Origin: an uncultured Bacilli bacterium
GTDB lineage: Bacteria > Bacillota_I > Bacilli_A > RFN20 > CAG-826
Length of the DNA: 64,000 bases
Reading direction: 5' to 3'
NCBI GenBank assembly: GCA_944358895.1
Contig: CALVSB010000004.1
Coordinates: 24,429-88,428 of the forward strand
Below are positions 16,332-24,854 of the stretch, one piece after another (within the stretch, counting starts at the first letter, position 1; every line of letters starts with the position of its first letter). The translations under genes were made by a program, and so were the position numbers. The notes beneath the pieces are model-generated. The model made no database searches. It had not been told where the DNA came from and saw only the letters and a program-made list of their open reading frames with translations.

Positions 16332-18131
16332 TTACTTCGGATACCGTTCCCGGTTCTTCCGATAGCTCGTATGGAGGATTTCCTCGGCTTTTTCGCTCCC
16401 GTAGCTCCCGAGGTAATCCGCATAGAGACGGATGATGTCGGGGTTGTTATGGGACTGGCGGATGGCCTTCCGCTCGTCGATCGAGTAGAGGATGGCCGCC
16501 CGCTTCTCGCGGTAAGTGTCGAGGATGTCCGCGCTTTCGTGGTCGAGGAGCGAGGGCTTCACGAAGGGCTGACCCCCGCCGTTGATGCAGCCGCCGGGGC
16601 AGCCCATGATCTCGATGAAGGCATAGGGGGATTTCCCGGCCCGCACTTCGTCGAGGAGGGGCTTGGCATTCTTGGTGCCGGAGGCCACCGCCACCTTCAC
16701 CTTGGTGCCGTCGATGTCGATTTCGGCCGTCTTGACGCCTTGCTGGCCCCGGACCGCCGTGAATTCGACCGGCTCGTGCTCCTTGCCGGTCACCGTGTGG
16801 TAAGCCGTCCGAAGGGCCGCTTCCATGACGCCGCCGCTCACGCCGAAGATGGCAGCCGCGCCGGTGTATTCGCCTAGCAAATCGTCGTCGAACTTCTCCT
16901 CGGGGAGATCGTCCCAGAGGATGCCGCTCCGCTTGATGAGGAGGGCCAGCTCGCGGGTCGTGAGGACGCAGTCGACGTCGGGGATACCTTTGATCGCCTG
17001 GTTCTCCGGCCGCTCGGCTTCGCCTTTCTTGGCCGTGCAGGGCATGATCGAGACGACATAGATGTCCTCGGGCTTCAGCCCATGCTTTTCGGCAAAGTAG
17101 GTCTTGGTGATGGCGCCCTGCATCTCATGGGGCGACTTGCAGGTCGAGACATGGGGAATGAGGTCGGGATAGAAGAACTCCATGAAGTTGATCCAGCCCG
17201 GCGAGCAGGAGGTGATCTGGGGAAGCGGACCGCTCTTCTTGGTCAGCCGGTTGATGAGTTCCTGGCTTTCCTCGGCAATCGTGAGGTCGGCCCCGAAATT
17301 GACGTCGAAGACGCGGTCGAAGCCGAGCCGGTGGAGGGCGGCGACCATCTTGCCTTCGCCGTTTTCCTCGCCGATCTTCCGCCCAAACTCCTCGCTGATG
17401 GCTGCCCGGACGGCCGGGGCCGTCTGGACGACAAGGAACTTGTGGGCTTTCTTGGCTTCGTCGATCTTGTTGATTTCGCGCTTCTCGGAAAGAGCGCCGG
17501 TCGGGCAGACTTCGATGCATTGCCCGCACTGTAGGCACGGGACCTTGGCGAAGCTCCGTCCGGCGATGGGGCTCACGACCGTCTTGAAGCCGCGGTTCTC
17601 GAAGCCGAGGATCCCGATGCCGGTCGCTTCCTTGCACCGCTCGATGCAGCGCCCGCAGAGAATGCACTTGCTGGAGTCGCGGATGATGCCCGGGGCCAGC
17701 TCGTCTTTGCTGACCGGGGTCCGGGCCCCGAGGTATTTGTTATCCTCGGCGCCGGTGATGTTGGCCACGTGGAGAAGTTCGCAGTGCCCGTTCTTCACGC
17801 AGGTCTGGCAATCCTTGCTGTGGTTGGAAAGGAGAAGCTCGACCGAGGTTTTCCGAGCTTCGACGGCCATCGGGGAGGAAATCTTGATCTCGAATCCCTT
17901 CTCGGCCGGGCATTCCTTGATCGGATAGACGCACGAAGCGTAAAGGCGGGAACCCCGGGGCGAGGAAATCTCGACGAGGCAGACCCGGCAGGAAGCCAGG
18001 GAGTTGTGCCCATGGTTCCAGTAGCAGAGAGTCGGGATCCGGAAGCCGACCGAGCGGCAGGCTTCGAGGACCGTTAAGGAGGCGTCGACTTCGTAGAGCC
18101 GGCCTTCGATTTTGACGTTTACCTTGTCCAT
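16332..18131 (-). CDS. hydA: [FeFe] hydrogenase catalytic subunit HydA
   Basis: Catalytic subunit of a cytoplasmic NAD-linked [FeFe] hydrogenase, 599 residues. Order: N-terminal [2Fe-2S] domain (Cys36, 48, 51, 67); His-Cys [4Fe-4S] motif HSKDCQTCVKNGHC; two [4Fe-4S] clusters CILCGRCIERCKE and CLQCGQCIEVCP; H-cluster domain with L1 TSCSPGW (near residue 308), L2 MPCTAKKGEAERPE (near 363) and L3 MGCPGGCINGGGQP (near 509); small-subunit-like C-terminus. This is the modular M3 layout of group A enzymes without an extra C-terminal [2Fe-2S] domain. With HydB and HydC it should form the trimeric complex that in related organisms couples NADH and ferredoxin oxidation to H2 production by bifurcation; bifurcation itself is inferred. 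Maturation genes hydEFG are not in the window. Confidence 0.97.
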   Translation of the reverse strand: MDKVNVKIEGRLYEVDASLTVLEACRSVGFRIPTLCYWNHGHNSLASCRVCLVEISSPRGSRLYASCVYPIKECPAEKGFEIKISSPMAVEARKTSVELLLSNHSKDCQTCVKNGHCELLHVANITGAEDNKYLGARTPVSKDELAPGIIRDSSKCILCGRCIERCKEATGIGILGFENRGFKTVVSPIAGRSFAKVPCLQCGQCIEVCPTGALSEKREINKIDEAKKAHKFLVVQTAPAVRAAISEEFGRKIGEENGEGKMVAALHRLGFDRVFDVNFGADLTIAEESQELINRLTKKSGPLPQITSCSPGWINFMEFFYPDLIPHVSTCKSPHEMQGAITKTYFAEKHGLKPEDIYVVSIMPCTAKKGEAERPENQAIKGIPDVDCVLTTRELALLIKRSGILWDDLPEEKFDDDLLGEYTGAAAIFGVSGGVMEAALRTAYHTVTGKEHEPVEFTAVRGQQGVKTAEIDIDGTKVKVAVASGTKNAKPLLDEVRAGKSPYAFIEIMGCPGGCINGGGQPFVKPSLLDHESADILDTYREKRAAILYSIDERKAIRQSHNNPDIIRLYADYLGSYGSEKAEEILHTSYRKNRERYPK

Positions 18132-18135
18132 GGTC

Positions 18136-20010
18136 TCACTCCTTCACGATGGCGTGGAAGCGGCAGCCCGCCATGCAGGCCCCGCACTTGATGCAGCGGC
18201 TTTGATCGATGTGATACGGCTCCTTGCCCGGAACGCCCGAAATGCACTGCACCGGGCAATTTCGCGCGCAAAGCGAGCACTTTTTGCACAATTCCGGAAC
18301 GATCTTGTAGCGCGTGAGCTTCTTGCAGACGTGGGCCGGGCACCGCTTCTCCTCGACGTGGGCCCGGTATTCCTCCGGGAACTTCCGCATGGTGGAAAGA
18401 ATCGGGTTGGCCGCCGTCTGGCCAAGGGCGCAGAGCGAGCCTTTCTGGGTGACTTCGGCCAGATGCTCCATGTCTTCGAGCGTCTTCTCCGTCGCCGTCC
18501 CGTTCACGATGGTCGTGAGCATTTCGTGGAGGCGCTTGGTCCCGATTCGGCACGGGGTGCACTTCCCGCAGGATTCGCTGCAGATGAAGTCCATGTAGAA
18601 GAGGGCGACGTCGACCATGCAGTTGTCCTCGTCCATCACGATGGCGCCGCCCGAGCCCATCATCGAGCCGCGGGCCACGAGGGTGTCGTAGTCGATCGGG
18701 GTATCGAGGTCTTCCTCGGTCAGGCAGCCGCCCGAGGGGCCGCCCGTCTGGATGGCCTTGAATTTCTTGCCGCCGGGGATGCCGCCGCCGATGTCGTAGA
18801 TGAGAGTCCGGAGGGTAGTTCCCATCGGGACCTCGACGAGGCCGACGTTGTTGATCTTGCCGCCGAGGGCAAAGACCTTGGTGCCCTTGCTCCCCTCGGT
18901 GCCGGTCTTGGCGTATTCCTCGGCCCCGACCCTGATGATGTAGGGCACTTGGGCCAACGTTTCGACGTTATTGACGCAGGTCGGCTTGCCCCAAAGCCCC
19001 TTGACCGCCGGGAAGGGCGGGCGGGGGCGCGGCATGCCGCGCTTGCCTTCGATCGAATTGAGAAGGGCGGTTTCTTCGCCGCAGACGAAGGCCCCGGCCC
19101 CCTCGCGGAGGTGGACCCGGAAGTTGAAGCCGGTCCCGAGGATGTTGTCGCCGAGAAGCCCTACTTCCTCCATGTCCTTGATGGCCCGCTGGAGGCGTTC
19201 GACGGCGATCGGGTATTCGGCCCGGACGTAGAAATAGCCTTCGTCGGCCCCGAAAGCGTAGCCGGCGATCATCATGCCTTCGATGACCTCGAAGGGGTTG
19301 CCCTCGAGGATCGAGCGGTCCATGAAGGCGCCGGGGTCGCCCTCGTCGCCATTGCAGACGATGTACTTCTTGTCGCTTTTCACCGCCGCGGCGAAACTCC
19401 ATTTCCGCCCGGTCGGGAAGCCAGCTCCGCCCCGGCCCCGAAGGCCGGACTTCAGGACTTCGTCGATGACGTCCTGCGGCTTCATCGTCGTGAGGACTTT
19501 CTTCAAGGCCTTGAAGCCGTCGTAGCCGAGGGCCTCCTCGAGGAAGTCGGGGTTGATGAGGGAGCAGCCGTGGAGGGAAATCCGCTTCTGCTTCTTATAG
19601 AAATTGATGTCGTCTTGCCTGGCGACTTTCTCGTGGGTGACCGGGTCGACATAGAGAAGATCCTCGACGATGCGGCCGCCGATGAGGTCTTCCTCGACGA
19701 TGCGGGCAACGTCTTTGATGGTCACTTTCCGGTAAAGGGTGTCTTCCGGGAAGATCTTGACGAAGGGGCCCTGCGAACAGAATCCGAAACAGCCGACGTG
19801 GTTGCAAGTGACCCGGTAGTCGAGGCCCTTTTCCTTGATGAGCCGGCGGAACTCCTCGACGAGGTCCTCCGACCCGTTGGCAATGCAGCCAGTTCCGCCG
19901 CAGATGAGGACGGCGCGCTTGCCGCCCTTCCCGCTCAATTTGTCGTTGAACGACGAGGTGCAGCTCGCGATTTCCCTTTCAAGGATTTCCGGGGTGGATA
20001 GGCGTTCCAT
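18136..20010 (-). CDS. hydB: NADH-binding hydrogenase subunit HydB (NuoF-like)
   Basis: Flavin and NAD-binding subunit, 624 residues. N-terminal thioredoxin-like [2Fe-2S] domain (CGGTGCIANGS about residue 38, then CNHVGCFGFCSQGP), FMN/NADH domain with LRGRGGAGFPTGRKW and VCNGDEGDPGAFMDR, SLBB segment, [4Fe-4S] motif SCGKCTPCRIG, and a C-terminal 2x[4Fe-4S] ferredoxin (CKKCSLCARNCP and CIKCGACMAGCRF). This architecture is that of HydB of trimeric hydrogenases rather than complex I NuoF. Four nt separate it from hydA, and its start abuts hydC. Several Cys-rich motifs are intact, so an active enzyme is expected. Confidence 0.96.
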   Translation of the reverse strand: MERLSTPEILEREIASCTSSFNDKLSGKGGKRAVLICGGTGCIANGSEDLVEEFRRLIKEKGLDYRVTCNHVGCFGFCSQGPFVKIFPEDTLYRKVTIKDVARIVEEDLIGGRIVEDLLYVDPVTHEKVARQDDINFYKKQKRISLHGCSLINPDFLEEALGYDGFKALKKVLTTMKPQDVIDEVLKSGLRGRGGAGFPTGRKWSFAAAVKSDKKYIVCNGDEGDPGAFMDRSILEGNPFEVIEGMMIAGYAFGADEGYFYVRAEYPIAVERLQRAIKDMEEVGLLGDNILGTGFNFRVHLREGAGAFVCGEETALLNSIEGKRGMPRPRPPFPAVKGLWGKPTCVNNVETLAQVPYIIRVGAEEYAKTGTEGSKGTKVFALGGKINNVGLVEVPMGTTLRTLIYDIGGGIPGGKKFKAIQTGGPSGGCLTEEDLDTPIDYDTLVARGSMMGSGGAIVMDEDNCMVDVALFYMDFICSESCGKCTPCRIGTKRLHEMLTTIVNGTATEKTLEDMEHLAEVTQKGSLCALGQTAANPILSTMRKFPEEYRAHVEEKRCPAHVCKKLTRYKIVPELCKKCSLCARNCPVQCISGVPGKEPYHIDQSRCIKCGACMAGCRFHAIVKE

Positions 20011-20493
20011 TTATGCTTCCTCCTTGGCCCGGCACTCGGCGATGAGGCCGGCCACTTGCCCGGGCTGGACCATCGGGTAGACCTTGCCGTTGATCGAAAC
20101 AGCCGGGGCGAGGGCGCAGGCCCCGATGCAGCGAAGGGCCTCGATGGTGAAAAGCCCGTCGTCGGAAGTCTGCCCCGGCTTGATGCCGAGGAGCTTCTCG
20201 AATTCGTCGAGCACCGCTTGGGAATTCTTGACGTAGCACGCCGTCCCGAGGCAGACGCCCACGACGTATTTGCCTTTCGGGGTCAACGAGAAGAAGTTAT
20301 AGAAGGTCACGACCCCGTAGATCTCGGCGAGGGGAATGCCCGTTTCCTCGCTCACGAGTTCCTGGGCCTCGATGGGGATATAGCCGTATTTCCGCTGGAT
20401 CTCCTCGAGGATGATCATGAGGGGCGAGGGTTCCTCCTTGTGGGAGGCACAGATCGCCACGATGTCTTTCTTGGCTTCGCTTCGAAGTGCCAT
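20011..20493 (-). CDS. hydC: Hydrogenase subunit HydC (NuoE-like [2Fe-2S] protein)
   Basis: The small thioredoxin-like ferredoxin subunit, 160 residues. The N-terminal helical bundle contains GYIPIEAQELVSEETGIP and VVTFYNFF; the [2Fe-2S] ligands are CLGTAC (about residue 80) and CIGACALAP (about 121), as in NuoE/HydC. First gene of hydC-hydB-hydA with AGGAGG before the ATG and a promoter carrying four repeated sites. The stop is directly followed by the hydB start. Confidence 0.96.
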   Translation of the reverse strand: MALRSEAKKDIVAICASHKEEPSPLMIILEEIQRKYGYIPIEAQELVSEETGIPLAEIYGVVTFYNFFSLTPKGKYVVGVCLGTACYVKNSQAVLDEFEKLLGIKPGQTSDDGLFTIEALRCIGACALAPAVSINGKVYPMVQPGQVAGLIAECRAKEEA

Positions 20494-20515
20494 TTCGATC
20501 CTCCTAGTAAAAAAA

Positions 20516-20596
20516 TACCGATAAAAATTGTAATATCGGTAATCTTCGATTACAACTGAACAAACCGGTAATCTTTGGAGGCAAAATTACCGATAT
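20516..20596 (-). promoter_or_regulatory. hydCBA promoter with four ATTACCGATA-like sites
   Basis: Minus-strand promoter: -35 TTGTAA (20550-20555), 17 bp, -10 TACAAT (20527-20532). Four copies of an 8-11-bp motif lie around it: TACCGATA (20516-20523), its complement TATCGGTA (20534-20541), a variant CCGGTAAT (20565-20572) and ATTACCGATAT (20586-20596). One is at the start site, one in the spacer, two upstream of the -35. A dedicated regulator is inferred; I do not recognise the motif as Rex, FNR, NrdR or CcpA. Confidence 0.65.
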
Positions 20597-20618
20597 TTTT
20601 CGAGGCTTCAAGCCGCCG

Positions 20619-21551
20619 TCAGGCCCCGAACTTCGCCTCGTCGATCTTAAAGGCTTCGATGAAGGTGGCCGGGAGGGCGATGCGCTCCTCGATCTTCTCA
20701 AGGTCTTTGTCCTCAAGTTCCCTGTCGAAGGGAAGGCGCGAGAAGTCCTCGGTCCCGTCGGAAATCGAGACATAGAACTCCTTTCCGATGAAGGCGATGT
20801 CGAAGAGCCCGGAGAAATGTTTTTCAAGGTCCATGATCTTTTCCATGACGGCCGGGGTCAAGACGTAAAGGGCCCGGGTCGGATCGTCGCTCAGGACGGC
20901 GAACTTCTCGTCGAAGGCGATCGACTCGGTCTGAACGAGGATCAGTTCTCCCGGATCGACGGTCCCGTTTTTCTCCTTCTTCTCAACGATCCGGACGAGG
21001 CCGCCGAGGTCGCGCCCAAGGGCAAAGCGGTAAAAAGTACCCTCGGCATAGGTGACGTAATGGGTCCCGTTTTTGCTCTCTTGCTTCCGTTGAAGGACGT
21101 AATGGCCCTTCTCGAAAGGAATCCCTTCGTAGCGACCGGCCATGTAGAAGCTTCCAAAGTAGCGGGAAGGAACGTCGAAGAAGCCGGCATAGTCGATGAC
21201 CTGCTCTGCGATGGCCCGATCGGGATCGTAGACGATGTCCCCGAAAAGAGCCCGGCCCCGCTTCTCCTCAAGGAAGGCAAAGGCTTTCCTTTGGTAAGTC
21301 GAGCGAAAGCCCTTCCCATAACCATAAAAAACGAGAGCAACGGTGAAGGCGGCGGCCAGAGTCATGAAAAGGGCCACCAAAAGGCCGTCGGCGATGTAGT
21401 CGAGGCCGAAGAGGACGAAAACGGCAATGAGGGCGAGGACGCCGAAAAGGCCGATGACGAGGCCGACGTTCTTGAAGATGCTCCCTTTCTTGGCTCCCTT
21501 GGCCCGAAGGGCGGAAAGAGCCTTCTTGTCTTCTTCGCTTATGTAAGCCAT
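20619..21551 (-). CDS. DUF3137-like membrane protein, LemA partner
   Basis: A 310-residue protein with two N-terminal membrane helices (about residues 28-48 and 52-75) and a soluble remainder containing FGDIVYDPDRAIAEQVIDYAG and RYFGSFYMAGRYEGIPFE. The layout and its place directly after lemA fit the DUF3137 family; function unknown. No Shine-Dalgarno precedes the ATG, and a hairpin with a T run separates it from lemA, so its expression may be reduced relative to lemA. Confidence 0.65.
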   Translation of the reverse strand: MAYISEEDKKALSALRAKGAKKGSIFKNVGLVIGLFGVLALIAVFVLFGLDYIADGLLVALFMTLAAAFTVALVFYGYGKGFRSTYQRKAFAFLEEKRGRALFGDIVYDPDRAIAEQVIDYAGFFDVPSRYFGSFYMAGRYEGIPFEKGHYVLQRKQESKNGTHYVTYAEGTFYRFALGRDLGGLVRIVEKKEKNGTVDPGELILVQTESIAFDEKFAVLSDDPTRALYVLTPAVMEKIMDLEKHFSGLFDIAFIGKEFYVSISDGTEDFSRLPFDRELEDKDLEKIEERIALPATFIEAFKIDEAKFGA

Positions 21552-21557
21552 TGTTGA

Positions 21558-21583
21558 GCAAAAAGCGCCCGCAAAAGGCGCTT
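21558..21583 (-). terminator. Hairpin between lemA and the DUF3137-like gene
   Basis: Minus strand: AAGCGCC, 7-nt loop, GGCGCTT followed by TTT (arms 21577-21583 and 21563-21569). It has the form of a terminator or attenuator but sits 7 nt before the next start codon. Confidence 0.6.
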
Positions 21584-21597
21584 ACTTTCTTTCGAAA

Positions 21598-22170
21598 CTA
21601 GAATTTGATCTCGACGTCTTCCTTCTTCCGGTCCTCGGCCTCGAAGAAATCGCGCGAGGTTAGATGAAGATGGTGGGCGACGATCGAAGAAGGGAAAACG
21701 GCGATCTCCTGATTGAAGATCGAAACGTTGGAGTTATAGATCCGGCGGGCGCTCTGGAGCTGCTCCTCGACGTCGCTGACCTGGTTCTGGAGGCCGGCGA
21801 AGACGGTGTCGGCCTTGAGGTTCGGATAGTTTTCGGCCACGGCCTGGATCGAGGCGAAGGCCCGGTTCAGGCGGCCTTCGATGGCGCTTTTCTCCTTCAT
21901 CCCCTCCTCGGCCTTCGGAGCCCGGAGCCCGGTCGTCTTCATGATCGTCTCGGCTTCGTGCTTAGCGTAGCCCTTCACCACTTCGACCGATTTGCTGAGA
22001 AGGTCGTAGCGCTTGGTCAAAGCCACGTCGATGCCGCTGGCGGCCTCGTCGATCTTCACCGCGTAGCGCTTGAACTTGTTGTTGGTCGCAATCCACCAAA
22101 TTACGAAGGCAAGAAGCAGGATGACAACGATGCCTCCGACGATGGAAACGGGAATGATCCAAGCTAGCAT
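21598..22170 (-). CDS. lemA: LemA family protein
   Basis: A membrane-anchored coiled-coil protein of 190 residues: N-terminal helix IIPVSIVGGIVVILLLAFVI, then the LemA core with KRYDLLSKSVEVVKGYAKHE, RAFASIQAVAENYPNLKAD and YNSNVSIFNQEIAVFPSSIV. Family function is unclear (envelope-associated). The start at 22170 follows AAAGAGGT; an upstream Met (22197) lacks a ribosome site. It lies after the ribosomal operon terminator and so needs its own promoter, not clearly identified. Confidence 0.93.
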   Translation of the reverse strand: MLAWIIPVSIVGGIVVILLLAFVIWWIATNNKFKRYAVKIDEAASGIDVALTKRYDLLSKSVEVVKGYAKHEAETIMKTTGLRAPKAEEGMKEKSAIEGRLNRAFASIQAVAENYPNLKADTVFAGLQNQVSDVEEQLQSARRIYNSNVSIFNQEIAVFPSSIVAHHLHLTSRDFFEAEDRKKEDVEIKF

Positions 22171-22206
22171 ATGAGTACCTCTTTCGAGGCTAATCATAGC
22201 ACAAAA

Positions 22207-22230
22207 TGAAAAAGGCCCCGAAGGGCCTTC
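22207..22230 (-). terminator. Terminator of the S10-spc-alpha operon
   Basis: Minus strand: AAGGCCC, loop TTCG, GGGCCTT then TTTC (arms 22223-22229 and 22212-22218), 16 nt after rplQ. It ends a transcription unit of about 15 kb. Confidence 0.92.
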
Positions 22231-22245
22231 TGGTTGCTAGGTCGC

Positions 22246-22647
22246 TTAGTCGCTCCAGCGGACGAGGACCAGTTCGGCATTGTCGCCCTTGCGGGCGCCG
22301 AGCTTGTAGGTCTTCGTGTAGCCGCCGACGCGGTCCTTCATCTTGGGGCCGAGCTCCTTGAAGAGCTTGTCGAGGGCACTCACGCCGTTCTTGTCCTTGA
22401 TGCCGTCGCGGAGGACGCTGGCGGCATGGCGGCGGCTGGCGAGGGTGTTTTCCTTCGCAAGCGTCACCATCGAGTCGGCGAGGGAGACGAGCTCCGGGGC
22501 GACGCCGCTCGTGACGGTCACTTCGTCATGGACGATGAGCTCGCTCACGACGTTGCGGAGCATCGAATAGTTCTTCGAGGCGGTATAGGCGGCCTTGAAG
22601 CGGACGCCGGTCTTGCCGTGGACGTTTTTTCTACCTTGTGATGCCAT
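22246..22647 (-). CDS. rplQ: 50S ribosomal protein L17
   Basis: L17 at the peptide exit, 133 residues. Recognised by NYSMLRNVVSELIVHDEVTV, LADSMVTLAKENTLASRRHA and the end GDNAELVLVRWSD. It is the last gene of the alpha segment, 3 nt after rpoA, and is followed by a strong terminator. The N-terminal GRKNVHGKTGVRFKAAYTA is slightly altered from the usual MRHRKLNR start, a lineage difference. Confidence 0.96.
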   Translation of the reverse strand: MASQGRKNVHGKTGVRFKAAYTASKNYSMLRNVVSELIVHDEVTVTSGVAPELVSLADSMVTLAKENTLASRRHAASVLRDGIKDKNGVSALDKLFKELGPKMKDRVGGYTKTYKLGARKGDNAELVLVRWSD

Positions 22648-22650
22648 AAG

Positions 22651-23652
22651 TTATTCTCCTACGTAATCGCGGAAGTGGAGGCCGATCGAAGCAAGCTTCT
22701 CCTTGACCTCCTTGAGCGACTTCTTGCCGAGGTTGCGGACCTTCATCATCTCGTCTTCGCTCTTCTGGATGAGCTCCATGACGGTGGAGATGCCAGCCCG
22801 CTTGAGGCAGTTGTTGGCCCGGACGCTGAGGTCGAGTTCCTCGATCATCATGTCCTGGTACTTGTTCTCTTCGTTGTGCTTCTCTTCCTTCACGAGGCGG
22901 AGGTTCTTGACCTCTTCCTTGAGGTTGAGGAAGCGCTCGAAGTGCTCGACGAGGATGTGAGCCGCCATGGCCACCGCCTCTTCCGGGGCGATGGAGCCAT
23001 TGGTCGTGACCTCGAGAGTGAGCTTGTCGAACTTGTTGTCGCTGTCGACGCGGGTCGGCTCGACTTGGTAAGCGCACTTCTTGACCGGGCTGTAGTTGCT
23101 GTCGGTCACGATGGTCCCGATGCGGCTGATCTTCTTCTGGGCCTTGTTGATGTCGCTGGTGACGTATCCGCGGCCGCGGGCCACGTAGATCGTCATCTTG
23201 AGCTCGGCGCCCTCCGCGAGGTGGGCGATTTCGAGCTCGGGGTTCACGACCGTCACGAGGGAAGGAAGGTCGAGATCGCCGGCGCGGAGGACCATCGGTC
23301 CCTTGACGTCGACGTTGATGACTTTCGTCTCCGACTTGTCGTCGTCGACCCGGAGAACGAGGTCCTTCAGGTTGAGGACGATTTCGGTGACGTCTTCCTC
23401 AACGCCCTTGATGGCGCTGAATTCGTGACGAACGCCTTCGATGTCGAGGGCGTAGACGCTAGCGCCGGGAAGGGCGCTCAGTAAGACGCGGCGGAGGGCA
23501 TTGCCGATGGTGATTCCGAAACCCCGTTCGAGCGGGGCGACGACGAATTTGCCATAGTGCGCCACCGGGTCGCTGGCTTCTTCTTCAACGGTGAAGGGAA
23601 GGAAGGCTCCGGGGATGACGCTCTCGACGGTTTTAGTATCGTTAATAGGCAT
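22651..23652 (-). CDS. rpoA: RNA polymerase alpha subunit
   Basis: Alpha subunit, 333 residues. The N-terminal domain has FVVAPLERGFGITIGNALRR and LLSALPGASVYALDIEGVRH; a linker of mixed charge follows; the C-terminal domain has LDLSVRANNCLKRAGIST and VRNLGKKSLKEVKEKLASIG, which contact DNA UP elements and regulators. It follows rpsK by 23 nt with an AGGAGG ribosome site. Confidence 0.98.
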   Translation of the reverse strand: MPINDTKTVESVIPGAFLPFTVEEEASDPVAHYGKFVVAPLERGFGITIGNALRRVLLSALPGASVYALDIEGVRHEFSAIKGVEEDVTEIVLNLKDLVLRVDDDKSETKVINVDVKGPMVLRAGDLDLPSLVTVVNPELEIAHLAEGAELKMTIYVARGRGYVTSDINKAQKKISRIGTIVTDSNYSPVKKCAYQVEPTRVDSDNKFDKLTLEVTTNGSIAPEEAVAMAAHILVEHFERFLNLKEEVKNLRLVKEEKHNEENKYQDMMIEELDLSVRANNCLKRAGISTVMELIQKSEDEMMKVRNLGKKSLKEVKEKLASIGLHFRDYVGE

Positions 23653-23675
23653 TTGCTATCCTCCTTGCTCGTCTA

Positions 23676-24086
23676 TTAGCCGCGGGTCCGCTTGGGCGGA
23701 CGGCAGCCGTTATGGGGAACCGGGGTGGTATCCGAGATGGAGAGAACCTGGAGTCCGGCGGCGCCGAGAGCGCGGACGGCGCTTTCGCGGCCGGGGCCCG
23801 GGCCCTTGACGTTCACGTCAAGCTGCCGGATGCCTTGCTCGAAGGCGCTCTTGGCCGCGGCTTCGCTCGCGAGCTGCGCGGCGAAGGGGGTCGACTTCTT
23901 GCTGCCCTTGTAGCCGAGGGCGCCGGCGCTCGACCAGGCAATGACGTTGCCGGCCGGGTCGGTGATCGTGACGATGGTGTTGTTGAAGGTCGAATGGATG
24001 TGGGCGATGCCCCGCGTGAAGTTTCTCTTGACCTTCTTCTTCCGCGCGGTGGTCGACTTCTTGCCCTTTTTCTTGGTATCTGCCAT
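23676..24086 (-). CDS. rpsK: 30S ribosomal protein S11
   Basis: S11 of the 30S platform, 136 residues. [40 protein letters not shown] and the C-terminal [20 protein letters not shown] are conserved. The N-terminus is lysine-rich ([17 protein letters not shown]). It sits between rpsM and rpoA as in all alpha operons. Confidence 0.98.
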   Translation of the reverse strand: MADTKKKGKKSTTARKKKVKRNFTRGIAHIHSTFNNTIVTITDPAGNVIAWSSAGALGYKGSKKSTPFAAQLASEAAAKSAFEQGIRQLDVNVKGPGPGRESAVRALGAAGLQVLSISDTTPVPHNGCRPPKRTRG

Positions 24087-24103
24087 ATCAGTTGACTCCT
24101 AAG

Positions 24104-24478
24104 TTAGCGGGTGGCCTCTTTCTTGTTGGCGATGGTCTTCCGCTTGCCTTTCCTCGTCCGGGCGTTGGTCTTCGTCCGTTGGCCGCGGACCGGGAGGCCC
24201 TTGCGGTGGCGGATGCCACGGTAGCAGCCGATTTCCTGGAGCCGCTTGATGTTCATCGCGACTTCGCGGCGGAGGTCGCCTTCGGTCTTGAGCTTGGCGA
24301 CCTCGGCGCGGATGGCGCCGAGCTGTTCGTCGGTCAGGTTCTTGACGCGGATGTCCTCGCTAACCTTGGCGGCGGCGAGGATCTTCTTGGCGGTCGAGTC
24401 CCCGATGCCGTAGATGTAGGTAAGGGAGACGACGACGCGCTTCTCGTTGGGGATGTCGACCCCGACAATACGTGCCAT
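24104..24478 (-). CDS. rpsM: 30S ribosomal protein S13
   Basis: S13 of the 30S head, 124 residues. [25 protein letters not shown] and the C-terminal [20 protein letters not shown] motif identify it. It follows rpmJ by 21 nt; the C-terminal tail [14 protein letters not shown] is basic as usual. Confidence 0.98.
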   Translation of the reverse strand: MARIVGVDIPNEKRVVVSLTYIYGIGDSTAKKILAAAKVSEDIRVKNLTDEQLGAIRAEVAKLKTEGDLRREVAMNIKRLQEIGCYRGIRHRKGLPVRGQRTKTNARTRKGKRKTIANKKEATR

Positions 24479-24499
24479 AAATTCTTATTTACTCCTTAA

Positions 24500-24613
24500 T
24501 TAGCCCTGCCGCTGCTTGTGCTTGGGGTTGGGGCAAATGCACATGACGACCCCGTGGCGGCGGATGATCTTGCACTTATCGCAGATGGGTTTGACGCTAG
24601 GTCTGACTTTCAT
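24500..24613 (-). CDS. rpmJ: 50S ribosomal protein L36
   Basis: A 37-residue protein reading [19 protein letters not shown], then [18 protein letters not shown]. The CxxC...C...H zinc ribbon is intact (Cys11, Cys14, Cys27, His33), so this is the zinc-binding L36. It is too short for default gene callers but lies in the invariant infA-rpmJ-rpsM position with a GGAAGG-type site upstream. Confidence 0.96.
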   Translation of the reverse strand: MKVRPSVKPICDKCKIIRRHGVVMCICPNPKHKQRQG

Positions 24614-24632
24614 AGTTTTTCCTTCCTTCCGG

Positions 24633-24854
24633 CTAGTTTTTGTACCGGAACGTGATGCGCCCGCGTGTTAAGTCATAAGGCGAGAACTGGACGGTAACCC
24701 GATCGCCGGGAAGAATGCGGATGTAATGCATCCGGATTTTGCCCGAAACGCAGGCTAGGACTACCGCGCCGTTGGATAGTTTCACCTTGAACATGGCGTT
24801 GGGGAGGTTCTCCAACACCGTCGCTTCGACTTCGATGCAGTCTTCTTTGCTCAA
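24633..24854 (-). CDS. infA: Translation initiation factor IF-1
   Basis: IF-1, 73 residues, an OB-fold protein binding the 30S A site. [38 protein letters not shown] and [13 protein letters not shown] are conserved. The start codon is TTG (24852-24854) and overlaps the TGA of map as TTGA, with AAGGAGAAGG just upstream; this fixes the start and indicates translational coupling. Confidence 0.97.
   Translation of the reverse strand: MSKEDCIEVEATVLENLPNAMFKVKLSNGAVVLACVSGKIRMHYIRILPGDRVTVQFSPYDLTRGRITFRYKN

Noticed and set aside
18112..20001. 629-codon plus-strand open frame opposite hydB
   Set aside because: Antisense shadow of a clear hydrogenase gene; composition rich in Asp, Glu, Ala, Val and Leu typical of antisense frames in this genome.
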